From: Rhytidiadelphus loreus
Lineage: Eukaryota > Streptophyta > Bryopsida > Hypnales > Hylocomiaceae
NCBI GenBank assembly: GCA_947034895.1
Contig: OX344763.1
Coordinates: forward strand, 19,995,001-20,059,000
Direction: 5' to 3'
DNA: 64,000 nt
Below, piece after piece: positions 1 through 12,834 of this stretch. Below the pieces are notes generated by a model. The model worked only from the letters and a program-made list of their open reading frames with translations, had not been told where the DNA came from and ran no database searches. The number at the start of each line of letters is the position of its first letter. The first letter of the stretch is position 1. A program made the translations under genes and the position numbers.

Positions 1-169
1 ATCAAATGATTTTTGAGCATCAAATGTCATTATAAAAATAAAAAAATCCTAAAATAATATGAACGTAAAGTACAATCTTTGTGATTGTTACAATTTGTAT
101 TAGAAATATCAAATAAATATTAAATTTTTTATCAATGAGATTTCTAATTTAAATGTACTCAATGCACCA

Positions 170-442
170 ATGGGCAATTTTGTTAAAATGGCGGTATTCC
201 ATGTGTCATTTTGAGACTGTTCGGTTTGAAATATATAATTGTCATTTAAGACAGGTATAGATTTTAGAAATCTTCAATTTTTATAGATTTCATAAATTAA
301 GGATTCGTATAGATTTTAGACCACGTGGTCTAAACCATAAAAGTAACATCTAGAACTAGTGTAGATTTCAAAAATCTAGGAAAGGTATAGATTTTGAAAC
401 ATTTAGGGTGTTTGTACATTTCAGACCACCCAGTCTGAATCA
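170..442. mobile_element. MITE family 1, left part
   Basis: Begins ATGGGCAATTTTGTTAAAATGG, here broken as ATGGGCAATTTTG plus TTAAAATGG, the terminal repeat shared by copies near 3.6, 20.7, 21.0 and 22.9 kb. The body has the family's repeated phrase 'tatagatttNNNaaatct' and the segment 'cagaccacccagtctgaat'. The right terminal repeat is missing, so this copy is truncated. No coding capacity. Confidence 0.6.
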
Positions 443-719
443 GGGTTGCTAGTGTGCGAGCCTGTGAGCCTGTGAGCCCATGAGTGGTTTTTTTTTTTAA
501 ATGTATAGAAGACCTATGACCGTGGATGCAGGGTTTTTTTTTTGGAAAATGCCAATTCATTGTTAAAAATTAAACTTACTTACAAATCTTTTTTCAAATT
601 CTTTATTGCAACTTGCAATTGTACATGATTTTGATTGATATCACACAAAGCCAAACTTGTAAAGCAAATAAATGACACTGAAGATGTAGCCATAAGCCAC
701 ACAAATCCACTCATACTAA

Positions 720-3450
720 AAATCAACAAACAATATAATAACTTACAAGATATGTCAATTTTGTGAGTCTAAGTAGCAGTGCGGAATCCTCATTGGTAGA
801 GGACTCTGAAGTCTCTCTACCCTCAGATGCACTAACATCCACAAAATCTAAAACATTCAAAGCATAAGTTTTTCTATGTTTTTTTGGTTTAGAGCAACCA
901 AACTCCACAAATATTGATGCCAAGTGCTCCGTATAAATTTGCAAATCAAAATACTTCTCAAGACTCAATAGAAACTTTTGTTTTTACATCGTTGCATTTG
1001 TCGACGTCAACCTCTGGCAGCTAAAAAAACACAAGACATATTGTTAAATTCATAAAACAAAAATAATTGTTTATTTATATAAAATTGAAATCTCTAGAAA
1101 CTTATTTATTAGGTTTAGTCTTCCGTGCAAACTTGTGAACAACAATGTTCATTGCATCTGGATCTTGAGATGGCATAACCTCCACTACTCGCTCAAGTGT
1201 CACCTTAATCCACTAGAAGAAACCCGCATTTTAGGTGATGTTTTGTAACTTTTTTAAACGGATTTTAGGTGATGTCCATTGCAACAAGCCCATGTTTTAT
1301 GTCAACATTGATGTTATATTGGACGTATTGTTGACATAAAAACATGGGCTTGTTGCAATGGACGTCACCTAAAATCCGTTTAAAAAAATTACAAAACATC
1401 ACCTAAAATATGGGTTTCTTACAGTGATCGGAGTGGTCCTCTGCATGGGTAAAAAATAGCATTGAAGATGTCCTTGTCTTCTTCTAAAGCTACAATGTGT
1501 CACCCCACACCGCAACAAACGGTAATCGATGCACCTACTACAAACAATCAATTGATTATTTGAATGATAAATATACAAATTACAATTCAGTACAAAAGAG
1601 TTTAAATAAAAAATTACCTGTAGCTGCTATGTAGTCCAAAACCACATCCTCTTCAATAGTTGTCCCTTCTATGAAGAACTGAAAAAACCTTACATTTTTC
1701 TCACGAGGTCCACGCCATGGATCTCTGTCATTCATCAACATCGTCTCTTCCGTTGTGTAGTTTATCAATGTGTCATCAAGTCGAAGGTCGACTTTTGCCT
1801 TTTTCATAGACTTTGTTAAGTTGAAAGCAAAATTTGATTTTCCTCTCTGTCCGAGGTCTTTCACCAAGAGCGTAAACCCAAACTTAAGCGTTTGCAAGTA
1901 TTGAGGAAAAAGCTCATCAAATTTGAATAAAACAATAAGCTTTGTAAAGTATCATCAAATAAATAAGATATTACAAAATTATACCATGTTGAAAGGGTCA
2001 ACGCCCGAAGTCAAGTGCACACGATTGATGTCCAACCATTCTTTTTTCTTCACAATTGGATACAACTCATACAAATCCCACATACAGTCCAACAATGACA
2101 CCCTTCACAATACCACTCCATGAATAAAATACCACTCCATGAATAAAATACCACAGTACACCCGTGGTCATGCAAATGTTTATCTGCAAAATCAAAAGCA
2201 TTCTGAATTGCATTGTATTTCTTATCAACTTTCCACTAAGGCACATGATCAAACAAAAAAGCCACACCCGAGACCGGCAAATTTTCTTGGCAATAAAAAA
2301 AATGAGGTCCACTCCAGGTTGTCGGGTTACTTCACCGCGGTACGTGCAAATCTTTCCAATCAACAATTGCATACAAAATTTTCCAAACAATTGTTCATTA
2401 GCTATACATTACAATCATGCCATTCAAACAAATAATGGACTTTCAAATTTGAAATAGTAAATGAGGATACCTTCTTCAAGAAGTCCATGACCTCCTCGTA
2501 GCATGTCTTCCCTTCTTTGTCTTCGTTCTCTATCATTTCAATGGACATATTAAGGATTAATTCCTCCAACGTGACTTCCTCATTATCACCGATGACAATG
2601 ACCTATGTACCTTGGATGATCATATCTTAAGTGAGCTCTTTGAGTACCACCTTCTTCTAAACTCCAACACATGATCCGGCTTCCATTTGAGACCCTTGAT
2701 CCACCGTTGAAGATGTTGGAACTTGATCACTGCCTTCCAATTTCTTCTTGTCCTTTCCCTTCGCCTTTCCCTCTTTTTCTACCTTTGCCAATTTTGCCAT
2801 ACACTTTGCTTCCTTCTTCTCCTTTGCAACCCAAATCTCAAATTCTTTTCTTTCGTTCTTCTTTTCTGCAATTGTCCTACATGCAATTGCCCTCTATTTT
2901 TGTATGTTACTTAGATCTTTAAACTCTGGAACCTCCAAGTCAATAACACCAAGTCCATCGAAAGACTTGTAAAGCTTTGCCTCTGAGGGTTGAACAAAAG
3001 TCATAGGACAATCCAAGTACCATCCTCCTCCATCTCAAGATCCTCTCGTGTAATGGCGTTTTTTACTAAGAGCTCATGCTTAAAGTACCTATATAGAAAT
3101 AGTTAGAATCATTCAAAATTGTTAGGTTTTGCAATATAAGTAGAAAATTATTTTCAAGACAACATTTGTGTAATGGAAAATTCACTCTATGAATAGATTC
3201 AACCATTGCATAAATCTCCAAAAATTACAACCGACCAATATAAAAAAAATGGCATTCAACAATAAATCAAAAGTTGGAGTACCGTGAAATACCTCAAAAC
3301 CATTGTCGGACCCGATGGTGGTTTTGAAGTATCTCAAAGGACCCCAAATTTTGGTTTTATCAATTCTTCTATAAATAAATCTCTTCAAGAACTTGACAAA
3401 ACATTCTTCAAATTGAATATGCATTTGGAAAGAACATCAGTGAATTAAAT
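720..3450 (-). pseudogene. Decayed DNA methylase-like gene, multi-exon
   Basis: I read this as a broken gene of the N4/N6-type DNA methylase-like fold found in plant repeats. Reading leftward: an N-terminal fragment at 3424-3290 (KIWGPLRYFKTT); an acidic and Lys/Glu-rich stretch at 3060-2470; a fragment at 2390-2000 around 'HDHGCTVVFYSWSG', where such enzymes carry the strand after motif IV; then 1897-1617 with 'VVLDYIAATG', matching motif I (DPFxGSG). A GTAATT donor at about 1616 and a TAG acceptor near 1535 join this in phase to 'HIVALEEDKDIF'. The last exon resumes after the inserted MITE and ends in 'KFARKTKPNK' near 1105. A further Lys-rich piece lies at 968-723. Frameshifts and TGA, TAG and TAA stops are scattered throughout, so it is dead. 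Whether it was a host gene or transposon cargo is unknown; the family resemblance is by eye. Confidence 0.6.
1211..1426. mobile_element. CACTA-type foldback MITE
   Basis: A 216-bp near-perfect hairpin. Ends are CACTAGAAGAAACC and, reversed, CACTGTAAGAAACC, the CACTA/En-Spm terminal signature. The arms run about 95 bp each and differ at only a few positions, with a short loop near 1310. The trinucleotide ATC is duplicated at 1208-1210 and 1427-1429, the expected 3-bp target duplication. It interrupts the last exon of the methylase-like pseudogene; the reading continues on both sides when it is skipped. Confidence 0.9.
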
Positions 3451-3539
3451 AAGAAAAATTGTTGAGCCTTAACAAACGTACTGATAAAGAACTCTTTTAA
3501 CAACAAGGTCTAAACCTTCATAAGTCAAGAAGGCATCTG

Positions 3540-3659
3540 ATTTTAGAAAAGGTATAGATTTTGAAACATCTAAGGTGCTTGTACATTTCAGACCACCTGG
3601 TCTGAATTGTCAAAACTGCCAAAGTAGTGGAATGGTGCCATTTTAACAAAATTGCCCAT
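3540..3659. mobile_element. MITE family 1, right part
   Basis: Holds the family segment 'cagaccacctggtctgaat' and ends with CCATTTTAACAAAATTGCCCAT, here given as CCATTTTAAC plus AAAATTGCCCAT, the reversed terminal repeat of the copy at 170. The left terminus is absent. Confidence 0.6.
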
Positions 3660-6570
3660 ATCATGACAAAGTACTCATTTAATGGGATTTTTCTAAGTTC
3701 TTAGACTCTAAAATCCCAAGGTCATTATGGATAAAAAAAACAATCAAAATTGTTAGTTCTATTGCAAAATTTAAAAAAAAAATTTAATTTTTAATATTTA
3801 ATCATAATTAGGATCCTGATGAACCCATCCTACAAAAGAACATTTACTGCTAAATAAACCAAGAGTCACCAAAATCCAAATATGTTTCTAAAACTTAAGC
3901 AAGCCCTAAGAAAAAATAGATGTAGGTGTGCATTTGTCACTTCCTACAATCTTGAAACTATACAAATGATATTTTTATATGTATCATCAAGATGCTTATT
4001 GCACTCTCTTCAACGTCAACTCTTCAAGGTGTAAAAAATAGGGCACGATTTTGAAAAATCTACCAATTCAACTTTGACTCTTAAATTTTTTTGCATATAA
4101 TTATCAAATATTGTTCTTGAATTTCATCCAGCTTTAATTGCAATTTGCCTTTTATGTGATTAAAAAATGAAAGCTTTCCAACACTCATTAATACTCTTCA
4201 ATCTTTATAGAATTTTTTTTAAATTTAAGGTGATCCTTCCTTCCTTGAATAATTGCTCTTCAAGTTCAAAAAACTCTTGTCACTTTTCTACAATTATTCA
4301 ACAATAATATTATGTCCAAGTTCTTATAGTTGGGATTACTAAGGTAAAACCACCCATTGCTATTCATTTGTTGAAGTCAAAATGAAACCACATTTAGGTG
4401 TTATTTTTGCCTTGTAGACAAATGGAAATCATTAATATTTAAAAAAATGGAAAATGGAAAATAATCATATTTTCTATGATTTTTCAAAATCAAGATTGGA
4501 AGAAACTTTAAGAAACTTCAAAGAATTAATTCCAATAGGTTCATGTTTGAAGCTCTTTAAAAAAGACCCAAAACCAATGAAAACATTCACTAAAAGTTTG
4601 TTACTTTAGCACCATTTGAATATGGACTCTCTTGACTACTAGTCCAAAGCAAACAACCCTCTACAAAGTTTATATTTTTTCTAATGAAATTTAGAGGCCA
4701 TTTAGAGTGAATGGTTTGAGGTCATATTGGTGACACTTCAATAGACACCTATTTGACAAAAATATAGGGCAAACAATATAAAGTATTTCTACCTTATAAA
4801 TACTTTGTATATATAACATCATGCTAGCATTTTACCTTTCCATTGTTTAGTAACAAACTTAGATACAAATTTGCATTGATACCAAAATTAGAAATATAAT
4901 ATTTTAATAAACTTTTATTATTGTCATCAATGATTGAGGTTTTATTGTATTTGTGTCACTAGTTGACCCAAAAGAACAAAAAATATTAGTTGGCAATGAC
5001 AATTGAGAATTTGTAGACCTAGGTTAAATAAAGTAATAACACTTAATTGTAACCCATTTCTATATCCAATCCATACAAATTCTTGCCTAAAATGCATAGT
5101 GGTATAGCCTAGAGACATAACATTTATAACATTAAAATATATAGTTATTTATAACAATTATATTAAGGTGCCAAATAATGCATATTAATAGAATTTGGAA
5201 TCTCCTTTTGACTTCAATCAAAGTGGCTAGGACTAGGTAACATTTGGTCTTCAAATACTCTAGTATTAAGGATATAGAAATAAAATTTGAAATTTTTTAC
5301 GAGGCAAAAAAATGTAAAATCTTGTCCCCTATTGTAGAACAATAAATTGTGTATTTCATGATCTCTCTAATCAAATTTCAGGTGTTTGATTCCAATTATG
5401 AATTCAAAATCTTCAAATTTTTTCATCCAAAGTAAATACAAAATTCTTGCATTTTCCATTGTTAAAATTCCTCAAGATCAAACAAAATTTTAGATAGCCT
5501 TGGCCTTGCTAGCAAGACTCCCAAAAAATTTAGATAGTTGGAGACAAAAAGATCCATTCTTAGCTCATTGACACACTTCTCCACATATGGTAGTCAATAT
5601 TTCACCAAATTATACAACTAACTACATATTCTAAAAGCTATCAATGAAAGAATTCAAAGACAAAAGGTATTAAATTTTTAGGCGTAGGAAATAAATAGAA
5701 GTAATAATAAATAAAAATTAGAAACAATAAATTAAAACCATGATTAGCAAACTATGGAAGTTGTTTTAAACCACCACCAATCAAGTGAAGTACCAATTTA
5801 ATACTAATTTGTTTTCAATCTACAGAGCACTTGCTTGATTTGAGGCACTTTCAAATTCTAAAGAGCAATTTAGAGCCAAAACAATGTAGTTGGATGTTGA
5901 TGAGCATGGCACATTCTTTGGGAATTATAGGTGCAAAATTGTACTTGGTAGGATAAAAGGATGGTAGGACAATTGCTTACATATGAAATTTCAATACAAT
6001 TCTATGTCTTTTCTCAGCTTTTAGAATATGTATTTAGTTTTAAATTCAATAGAGAATTGACTATAGAAAAGGTCCAAGTGAGAAATGGACTTTTTTGTTC
6101 ACATTTCTAGTTTACAATAATAAGAACTTTGTTCAAAAAAATACTTATTTTAGAAAATTCTCAATGTAGCAATACCTTTTTTGATTTGAAATAATTAGTT
6201 TGAGAATGGTAGAATGATGTGTGTAGAACCACTTGGAGTAGAACTTAGATTAAAATCTGTAAATTCCCTTCCCAACTTGTTTCCTTACTTTGTTCTAATT
6301 AGGGCATTTTTTTGGCAAAGTTTTGCTAGACTTTTGTGAGTGTTTCTAACTCCACCCTTAAGTCAAAAGTTGCACACAGGTTCTAGCGGCATATGTTAGT
6401 AAATTGTAAGGGTGAATTGTAAACGTAGTGTTCTTTGGCCTTCCAAGCAATGGACATTTTGTTATGTTGATTTTTACCTAATCTAAGTTCTAATTAAACT
6501 AAAATTCTACCTAGACTAAATCGAAGAATACAATTTACCCTTTCTGAAATGGTAAAGCAAGTTGGATTCT
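3660..6570. repeat. Old dispersed repeat, no genes
   Basis: No coding region seen. The stretch is recognisably related to 27.35-28.95 kb in several places, for example 'cccaaggtcat...' near 3717 versus 27650, 'gcattttacctttcca' near 4830 versus 27355, and 'gaatctccttttgacttc' near 5200 versus 28555. A shorter relative lies at 24.9-25.8 kb. The copies are heavily diverged. Nothing identifies it as an LTR or LINE element. Confidence 0.5.
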
Positions 6571-6789
6571 GATATCCCCAGGGTTGTCATACCGGACAGG
6601 TCGAAGTGATCGGACCGGATGGACGGACGGTCCGGACACTCCGGACACCATTCATTTTTGAAGCCATGGAAATTTTTCAAGTGAAAAGTCGCTTCCAACG
6701 TGGCTGTTCATGTTGGAATCAGGGCACGGACGTGAAAGTCAGGGCGGGGACTTCTTGTCAGGGCGCGGACATGAAGGAGGACAACGAAG

Positions 6790-9700
6790 GGGGGTTGAAC
6801 TTCAGCTTCACATTTGAAATGGACATGGGATTCCTCCTTCCTATGAAGAGGGGGAAACCATTAATGTAGTCAGCCTTTAATTTGAGCTTGGGGAATATTA
6901 ACAAGTCAATGGCTGCATGAAGAGGTCCAACTACTTTTTGAGTTCAAAGACAATTCATGGAAGGATGTGGCTCCTTTCTTGTGCCTCACTTGGCCTTCTT
7001 GGCTTCCCCAAGGACTTGAGAACTAGTTCCCACCTATAAAAAAGTAGATTTCAGAAAATAAAAATTAACTTGTACACTTGCCCAAAAAAAAATGAATTGG
7101 ATGCTAGAAGTTTTTGGATTTCTAACGGAAGACAAGGTACACATTTAAAAAAATTCAAGTTGAAAGATGAATTTTTTTAATTCTCCAAATAGAAACTAAA
7201 AGGGTTCGGAGTTCAAAAAACAAATCAAACACAAGTTATATTTTGTAGACTTCTAATTCGATGGGTTTATTTTTGGTAATAGGGGCTACAAGGGTTTGGA
7301 ATTCACATCATTAATGTATTACAATGTATTCAAATAAAGTTGAAGGGTTTATTTTTGAAAATAGAGGCTACAAGGATTTGGAAAGGAAACAAAATGCAAG
7401 TGGTTTGGAAGTAAGTTCAAGGCTTTAGTCTTGTTACTAGATGCTACAAGGGTTTGGATTTCAAATCAAATAGAAGTTATGTTTTGTTTAGTTATAGTTG
7501 AAGACTTGAAGGCTTTATGGTGTTGGTAAATTGTTGTTGCAAGTATTTAAAATTCAAGTCAAATACAAGTTAAATGTTATGTGCTTGTAGTTCAAGGGCT
7601 TCAAGTTGTAAGTACGGGTTATAAGGGTTTGGAAATCCCTTCAAAAACAAGTTTATAATGCCGCGGAGGTCCCACACTAAACTTTGGTATGAATTTAGTC
7701 ATGGAATTCTTCCTTCCCATAAAGGAAGGAGAACCAATTAATGTAGTCAACCCTTAATTTGAGCATGGGGAATATCTTCAAGTCAATGGCTACATTAAGA
7801 GGTCCAACCACTTTTTGAGTTCAAAGACAACGTATTGAAGCATGTCACTCCCTTCTTGAGGCCAGACTTCAATTTCTTGCCTTCATCAAGCACTTGAGAA
7901 GTAGGACCCATATAAAGTTGGAAACCAAAACAAAATTAGAAAATGAAATTGAACTTCCAAACAAGAAGGACAAAATTTGTATGAAAAAAATCCCAAAGGG
8001 TTTGGAGTCCTAATGAAAGTCAAGGTACATATTTTTTTAAATTTGAGTTCAAGGGTTTATATTTTATTCTTCTAAAGAAAAGGTATTTGTGATTTGTGAT
8101 TTGAAGTTTACAAATCAAACCATTACCAACGTATACTTCTCAAGGTTTTGGTTTAAGTCTTCGTTTTTTCAATACGAAGCTACAAGGTTTCAGATTTAAA
8201 TCAAATACAAATTATAATGCTTTAAAATATGCTTGAAGGTTTTTTTTCCGGAAAAAAAGGCTACAAGGATTTAGGTCTTGAAGACTTTAACAACAAATTT
8301 TTGTAACGGGAAAAATAAAAGGGGTGGGTATTGAAATGAAATATTAGTTAAGTAATTTTTTAATTCAAGGGCAATGGTTTATTTTGCATATGGGGATAGC
8401 AAAGCAGTTTGGGTCTTTGGGAATGAAATGAAGCATTACCCAAATTGTTTATGATTTCAAATATTCAATCATTGGACTCCACCCTTTAATTTGTGTAATG
8501 GGATTCTAAAACTCTAAACTCTAAAGTCTAGGACTTAGGAGGGGTGGGTATTGAAATGAAATACTAGTTAAGTGATTTTTTAATTCAAGGGCAATGGTTT
8601 ATTTTGCGTATGGGGATAGCAAAGCAGTTTGGGTCTTTGGAAATGAAATGAAGCATTACCCAAATTGTTTATGATTTCAAATATTCAATCATTAGACATC
8701 ACCCTTTAATTTGTGTAATGGGATCCTAAAACTCTAAACTCTAAAGTTTAGGACTTAGGAGGGGTGGGTATTGAAATGAAATACTAGTTAAGTGATTTTT
8801 TAATTCATGGTCAACAGTTTATTTAATTATTTTGGGCATGGAATTTTCAAACCCTTAGAGGGAGTTCAAAATTGGCTTGGAGGGAGTTCAAGGAGGGAGT
8901 TGAAGACTTGCTTTAAAATTGGAATTCTGAGTGGACGTCCGCGACCGAATGTCCATGCCCAGGCGTCCCCGCCCTGTCGGGACGTCCACGCCCTATCCAC
9001 ACGTCCATGCCCCTGTCCACATGTTTGTACACTAACCTTCGGAGGAAAAAATATGCAAGAACTCCCTCCACCAACAATGGGGGGGAGTGAAATTGACCTT
9101 TAGATTTGAAATTGGCATGTGATTCTTCCTTCCCATGGAGAGAGGGAAAGTGGGAAACCAATTAATGTAGTCAGCCATTAATTTGAGCTCGGGGAATATC
9201 TTGAAGTCAATGGTTGTATTAAGAGGTCCAACCACTTTTTGAATTGAAAGACAATTCATGGAAGGATGTGTCTCCTTTCATGTATCGCCCTTGTCCTTCT
9301 TTGCTTCTCCAAGGACTTGAGAAATAGTCCCTACACTCAAAAAATGGGATTTCTAGAAAATTAAAACTAACTTACATACTTTCAAGAAAACAAATATAAT
9401 TAGATGCTAGAAATTTTTGGATTCGTAACGGAAAACAAGGTACTCATTTAAAAAAATTCAAGTTGAAGACTTAAAGGATGAATTTTAGAGTTCTCCAAAT
9501 AGAAACTAAAAGGGTTTGGAGTTCCCTAAAAAAATGAAACACAAGTTATATTTTGTAGAGTTCTAATACTTCTCAATTATTTTTGATAATTGGATCTACA
9601 AGGGTTTTGAATTCACATCATTAACGTATTACAATGTATTCAAATGTAGTTTAAGGGTTATTTTTGAAAATGGAGGCTACAAGGATTTGGAAAGGAAACA

Positions 9701-9960
9701 AAATTTTGAAAGCAAGTTAAAGGCTTTGGTCTTGTTACTAGATGCTAAAAGGGTTTGGATTTCAAATCAAAGAGGAGTTATGTTTTGTTTGGTTATGCTT
9801 GAAGGCTTTATGGTATTTGGTAAATTGTTGCTGCAATTATTTAAAATTCAAATCAAATACAAATTAAACGTTATGCGCTTGTACTTCAGGGGCTTCTGTA
9901 ATCAAAGCATGTCAAGGTTGGGTAAGCATGTTCAAAGATAGAATGGAAAATCTTCAATTT
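6790..9960. repeat. Repeated ~0.8-kb blocks inside the hAT element
   Basis: Three related blocks start with 'attaatgtagtca' near 6860, 7738 and 9162 and run through 'gaggtccaac', 'caaggacttgag' and 'ggtttgga' phrases. The first and third are long and closely alike; the middle one is shorter and more diverged. Short GC-rich stretches with GGACGT/ACGTCC words precede the first (6715-6790) and third (8935-9030). The open frames across these blocks have no protein character. Confidence 0.6.
8321..8816. repeat. 220-bp tandem repeat, 2.25 copies
   Basis: Units start with 'ggggtgggtattgaaatga' at 8321, 8541 and 8761, an exact 220-bp period. The first two units differ at only a few bases; the third stops after about 55 bases. 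Confidence 0.9.
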
Positions 9961-11270
9961 AGTTCAACGGTCAATATTTGTAATTAGAAATGACAAGTTA
10001 TATTTTTTGTAATTGGAGGATAAAAATCATGCAGGGGTTTAAGGGTTGTCATCAATTTAAATTTTAAAGTTACTTGGTTTTTGGATTCTAATTCAAACGT
10101 TCAATGCTTCATTTTGGTAACAAGAGTCTAATTATGTTTGGATTTAGGAATAGAAATGAAATACCTCTTCTTTTATTTTTTATTTTTGGTTTTTTTCCCA
10201 AAACAAAGTAGATACTAGAATTGTTTTGGAATAAAATCGAATACAATTTGTTTTCTTTTCGGATTCAAGTTAAATGGTTCCTTTGATAATTGCAATCTAG
10301 ACATCTACTTATGTTTGGAATTCAAGTAAAGTACAATCGATTTTGCACTTGCATAAAAGTTCAATGTTTTGGCCTTTGGAGGTTTGGTAACAGGAATATA
10401 GGATAATACATCAAGTTTTCAACCTCTAAATTCCTACTACAATTTGAATTCACCATAAGCAATGGAACTCTTGAGCACTAATTTTAATTTACATATCTCA
10501 TCATTCTCATGTGCGTTGTTGTACATCCTACCACAGTACCACCTCATATGCATATAAATATATAATGAACTCCCATTTCTACTCTCAAATGCAAAACATG
10601 ATGATACATATTGTTTAGATACATGATGACATGATGACACATTTTTGCTTAGAAGAGCATGTGTGTTTCACGGTTGCTACACATTTCATACATAAAGATA
10701 CGGACATATGGTGAAAATCTTGTAATATGCAATTTGGTCTTTCTTCCATCATGACAGTTGTATGACTTCTATGAATTTATTAATGTGTAGTAAACAAAGT
10801 AACAAACAACTAATTATGTTTGAAATTGATTTTCTAGAGTTTGATATACACAAAAATCTTAGAATCATTCCGTTTTGATCAATGAGTCAAAAATTATGAG
10901 GATTTTTTGTTTGTGGGCAGTTTTGGATTTCCTACTCTAAAATAAACTTTGACATCCTTTATTTTATCTAATTTTCAATATTTTTGGACAAAAATTAAAT
11001 TTTAGGATGTACATACGTTATGACAACATTTCGACCATTGGGATTGGAAATTTTCAATTCCATATTTAAATTGTAAATAATTTAGTATTTTTAATCATTC
11101 TCTACTACCTACTACTATTTTTTTCCTATATGTTGTACTATTCCAAATGATCTGAAATTTTTCAAGCATGTGGCCAACTTGTCTAGGAAAACAAATCCAA
11201 AGAAGCACCACCATTTAGGTCATTTTTTCATAGAAATGTGAGCTTGTGAAGTGCAGCTGCCCTGCTTTTC

Positions 11271-11604
11271 GCATTAGATGAGATTTGCCTATCGGGAAGG
11301 GCCGCGAGTTCCCAAGAAGAAAACTGGACGAAACTGACGAAACTGGACGAAAATCGCCGTTCGCAGGGACTGCTGACCTGGCCGAGCGACTGCCAGGTCG
11401 ACATTTTCAAAAAAATAAAAATAAAAATAAAAATAAATTTAACTTTGTTTTCCATTTTAAGAACTTTAATTTTTTTTTTTTTTTTTTTTTTTAAAAAAAC
11501 ACACCTGTCAGCCGCGTTCGACGGGGCCCGGGGGAACGGACGGGAGAACGGGGCTGGAAACAGGCTGAAACGGCCCTCTAGCCCCCCCGAATCACATCTA
11601 ATGC
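11271..11604. mobile_element. MITE family 2 (GCATTAGATG ends), copy 1
   Basis: Terminal inverted repeat GCATTAGATG at both ends, 334 bp long, nested near the right end of the hAT element. The interior is GC-rich around an (AAAAT)n and poly-T tract and shares the phrases 'gcgagttcc' and 'tggccgag' with copy 2 at 22.1 kb. No clear target duplication. Confidence 0.7.
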
Positions 11605-11920
11605 AAGGTCAAAAAAATGATTATAGTTAATTTGAATGCTTATATCTTGCAATCCACCCGGTGGAAATGTCTGAAATTTTTACCACATGTTTTTAATACT
11701 ATATAATACAACATCCTACAATTAGATATGTCAAAAAAAAAATTCAAAATTTTGGTAGTTGTACTAGAAATGACAGTTTTGGAGAGTTTTGGTGAAGACA
11801 TAGTGACGGTCCTTTAAGGGTTAAAAAAAGTCAACTTAATGTTGACTACATCGGACGGGCGAGACCTCTATCGGACGGGCAAACCGGACGTCCGTCCGGT
11901 ATGACAACCCTGGATATCCC

Positions 11921-12762
11921 TAGTGAAAGTTATGTGTGGATGAAATTCGTACCTAATTCTAACCTATAAACTTCATCCGTCAACTAAAAATAGCAAAATA
12001 ATGTGAAATAAATCTAAATTTCAGGGTTGAAAGGTTAATTAAGTCAACTAATGGAATTTTTAGAGAAAACCTAATTTTGACCTATTTTAGGAATTTTCAT
12101 CCAAATTTAGGTCAAATCTTCATCCACACTTTTGTCCTTCCAAATTAAAGTAATTTTAAAAGTAAAAGGTGGATTTGTAATCTTCAAAAGATTCTCTAAA
12201 AGATTATGGTTTCAAAAGATTCCCTAGTCGTGCCTTGAGAATATTACTAATTGTTCTTTAATTAATCCTAATTCTAAATTATTATTCTAATTTTAGTGAT
12301 TCTTTAGGGTTTTATGGTTTTTATGGGTAAAATGATAAATTATCTTCCTATTAAGGTTAAAAGTAAGAATTTAGGACTTTTAGGTGAAAACTTTTAAATG
12401 AATGAAAATTACCCTTAGTTGGATGGAATTCGTTCTTTTAATAATTTTCAAGGGAATGATGAGAAAAATTAGGTTTTTCCTTTCCCTAATTATTCTAATA
12501 TTTCCTAAGTTCCTAAATTAAATTAGATTCCTTTTGATATTCCTTTGGATGAGATTACTATTTCGTTTTCCAAATTAATTCAAAGTTAATCTAATTATTA
12601 CCTTCACAACTTTAGTTAAATTTTCAAAGGTTTTCTAACAATTTGTAAATTCTAACTAGCTATCAAGTTCCTAATTGTTAATTTTGTTAATTTTAGTTTT
12701 CTAGTCTAATTTAAAGAATGAAAGCAAAAGAAAAGACAAAAGATAAGTTTTGAAAATCATAC
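11921..12762. other. AT-rich spacer
   Basis: AT-rich sequence dense in 'cctaattctaa' and 'ttaggttt' words. I see no coding, repeat or structural feature that I can name. Confidence 0.4.
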
Positions 12763-12834
12763 CTCGGTATCGAGAATGTCGGTGGATCCGTCATCGCAAA
12801 ATACCATCATGATTGTATCCACAAAGTCCTCCAT
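12763..12834 (-). CDS. Possible first coding exon, unidentified
   Basis: An ATG at 12834 opens 24 codons of balanced composition (starts MEDFVDTIMM) ending exactly at a GAG|GTATGA donor. Its base composition is distinctly richer than the AT-rich flanks. No downstream exon could be joined and no family is recognised. It could be a fragment carried by a repeat. Low certainty. Confidence 0.25.

Larger units (their letters stand above)
6579..11912. mobile_element. Non-autonomous hAT-type element, 5.33 kb
   Basis: Both ends carry the 19-bp inverted repeat CAGGGTTGTCATACCGGAC, starting with the CAGGG typical of hAT elements. The octamer GATATCCC is duplicated perfectly at 6571-6578 and 11913-11920. 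Subterminal regions are rich in CGGAC/GTCCG words, including two 'tcggacgggc' repeats near 11845-11880. No transposase reading frame is visible. The interior holds repeated AT-rich blocks, a 220-bp tandem repeat and a nested MITE. The perfect duplication and intact ends suggest a recent insertion mobilised by an enzyme encoded elsewhere. Confidence 0.9.
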
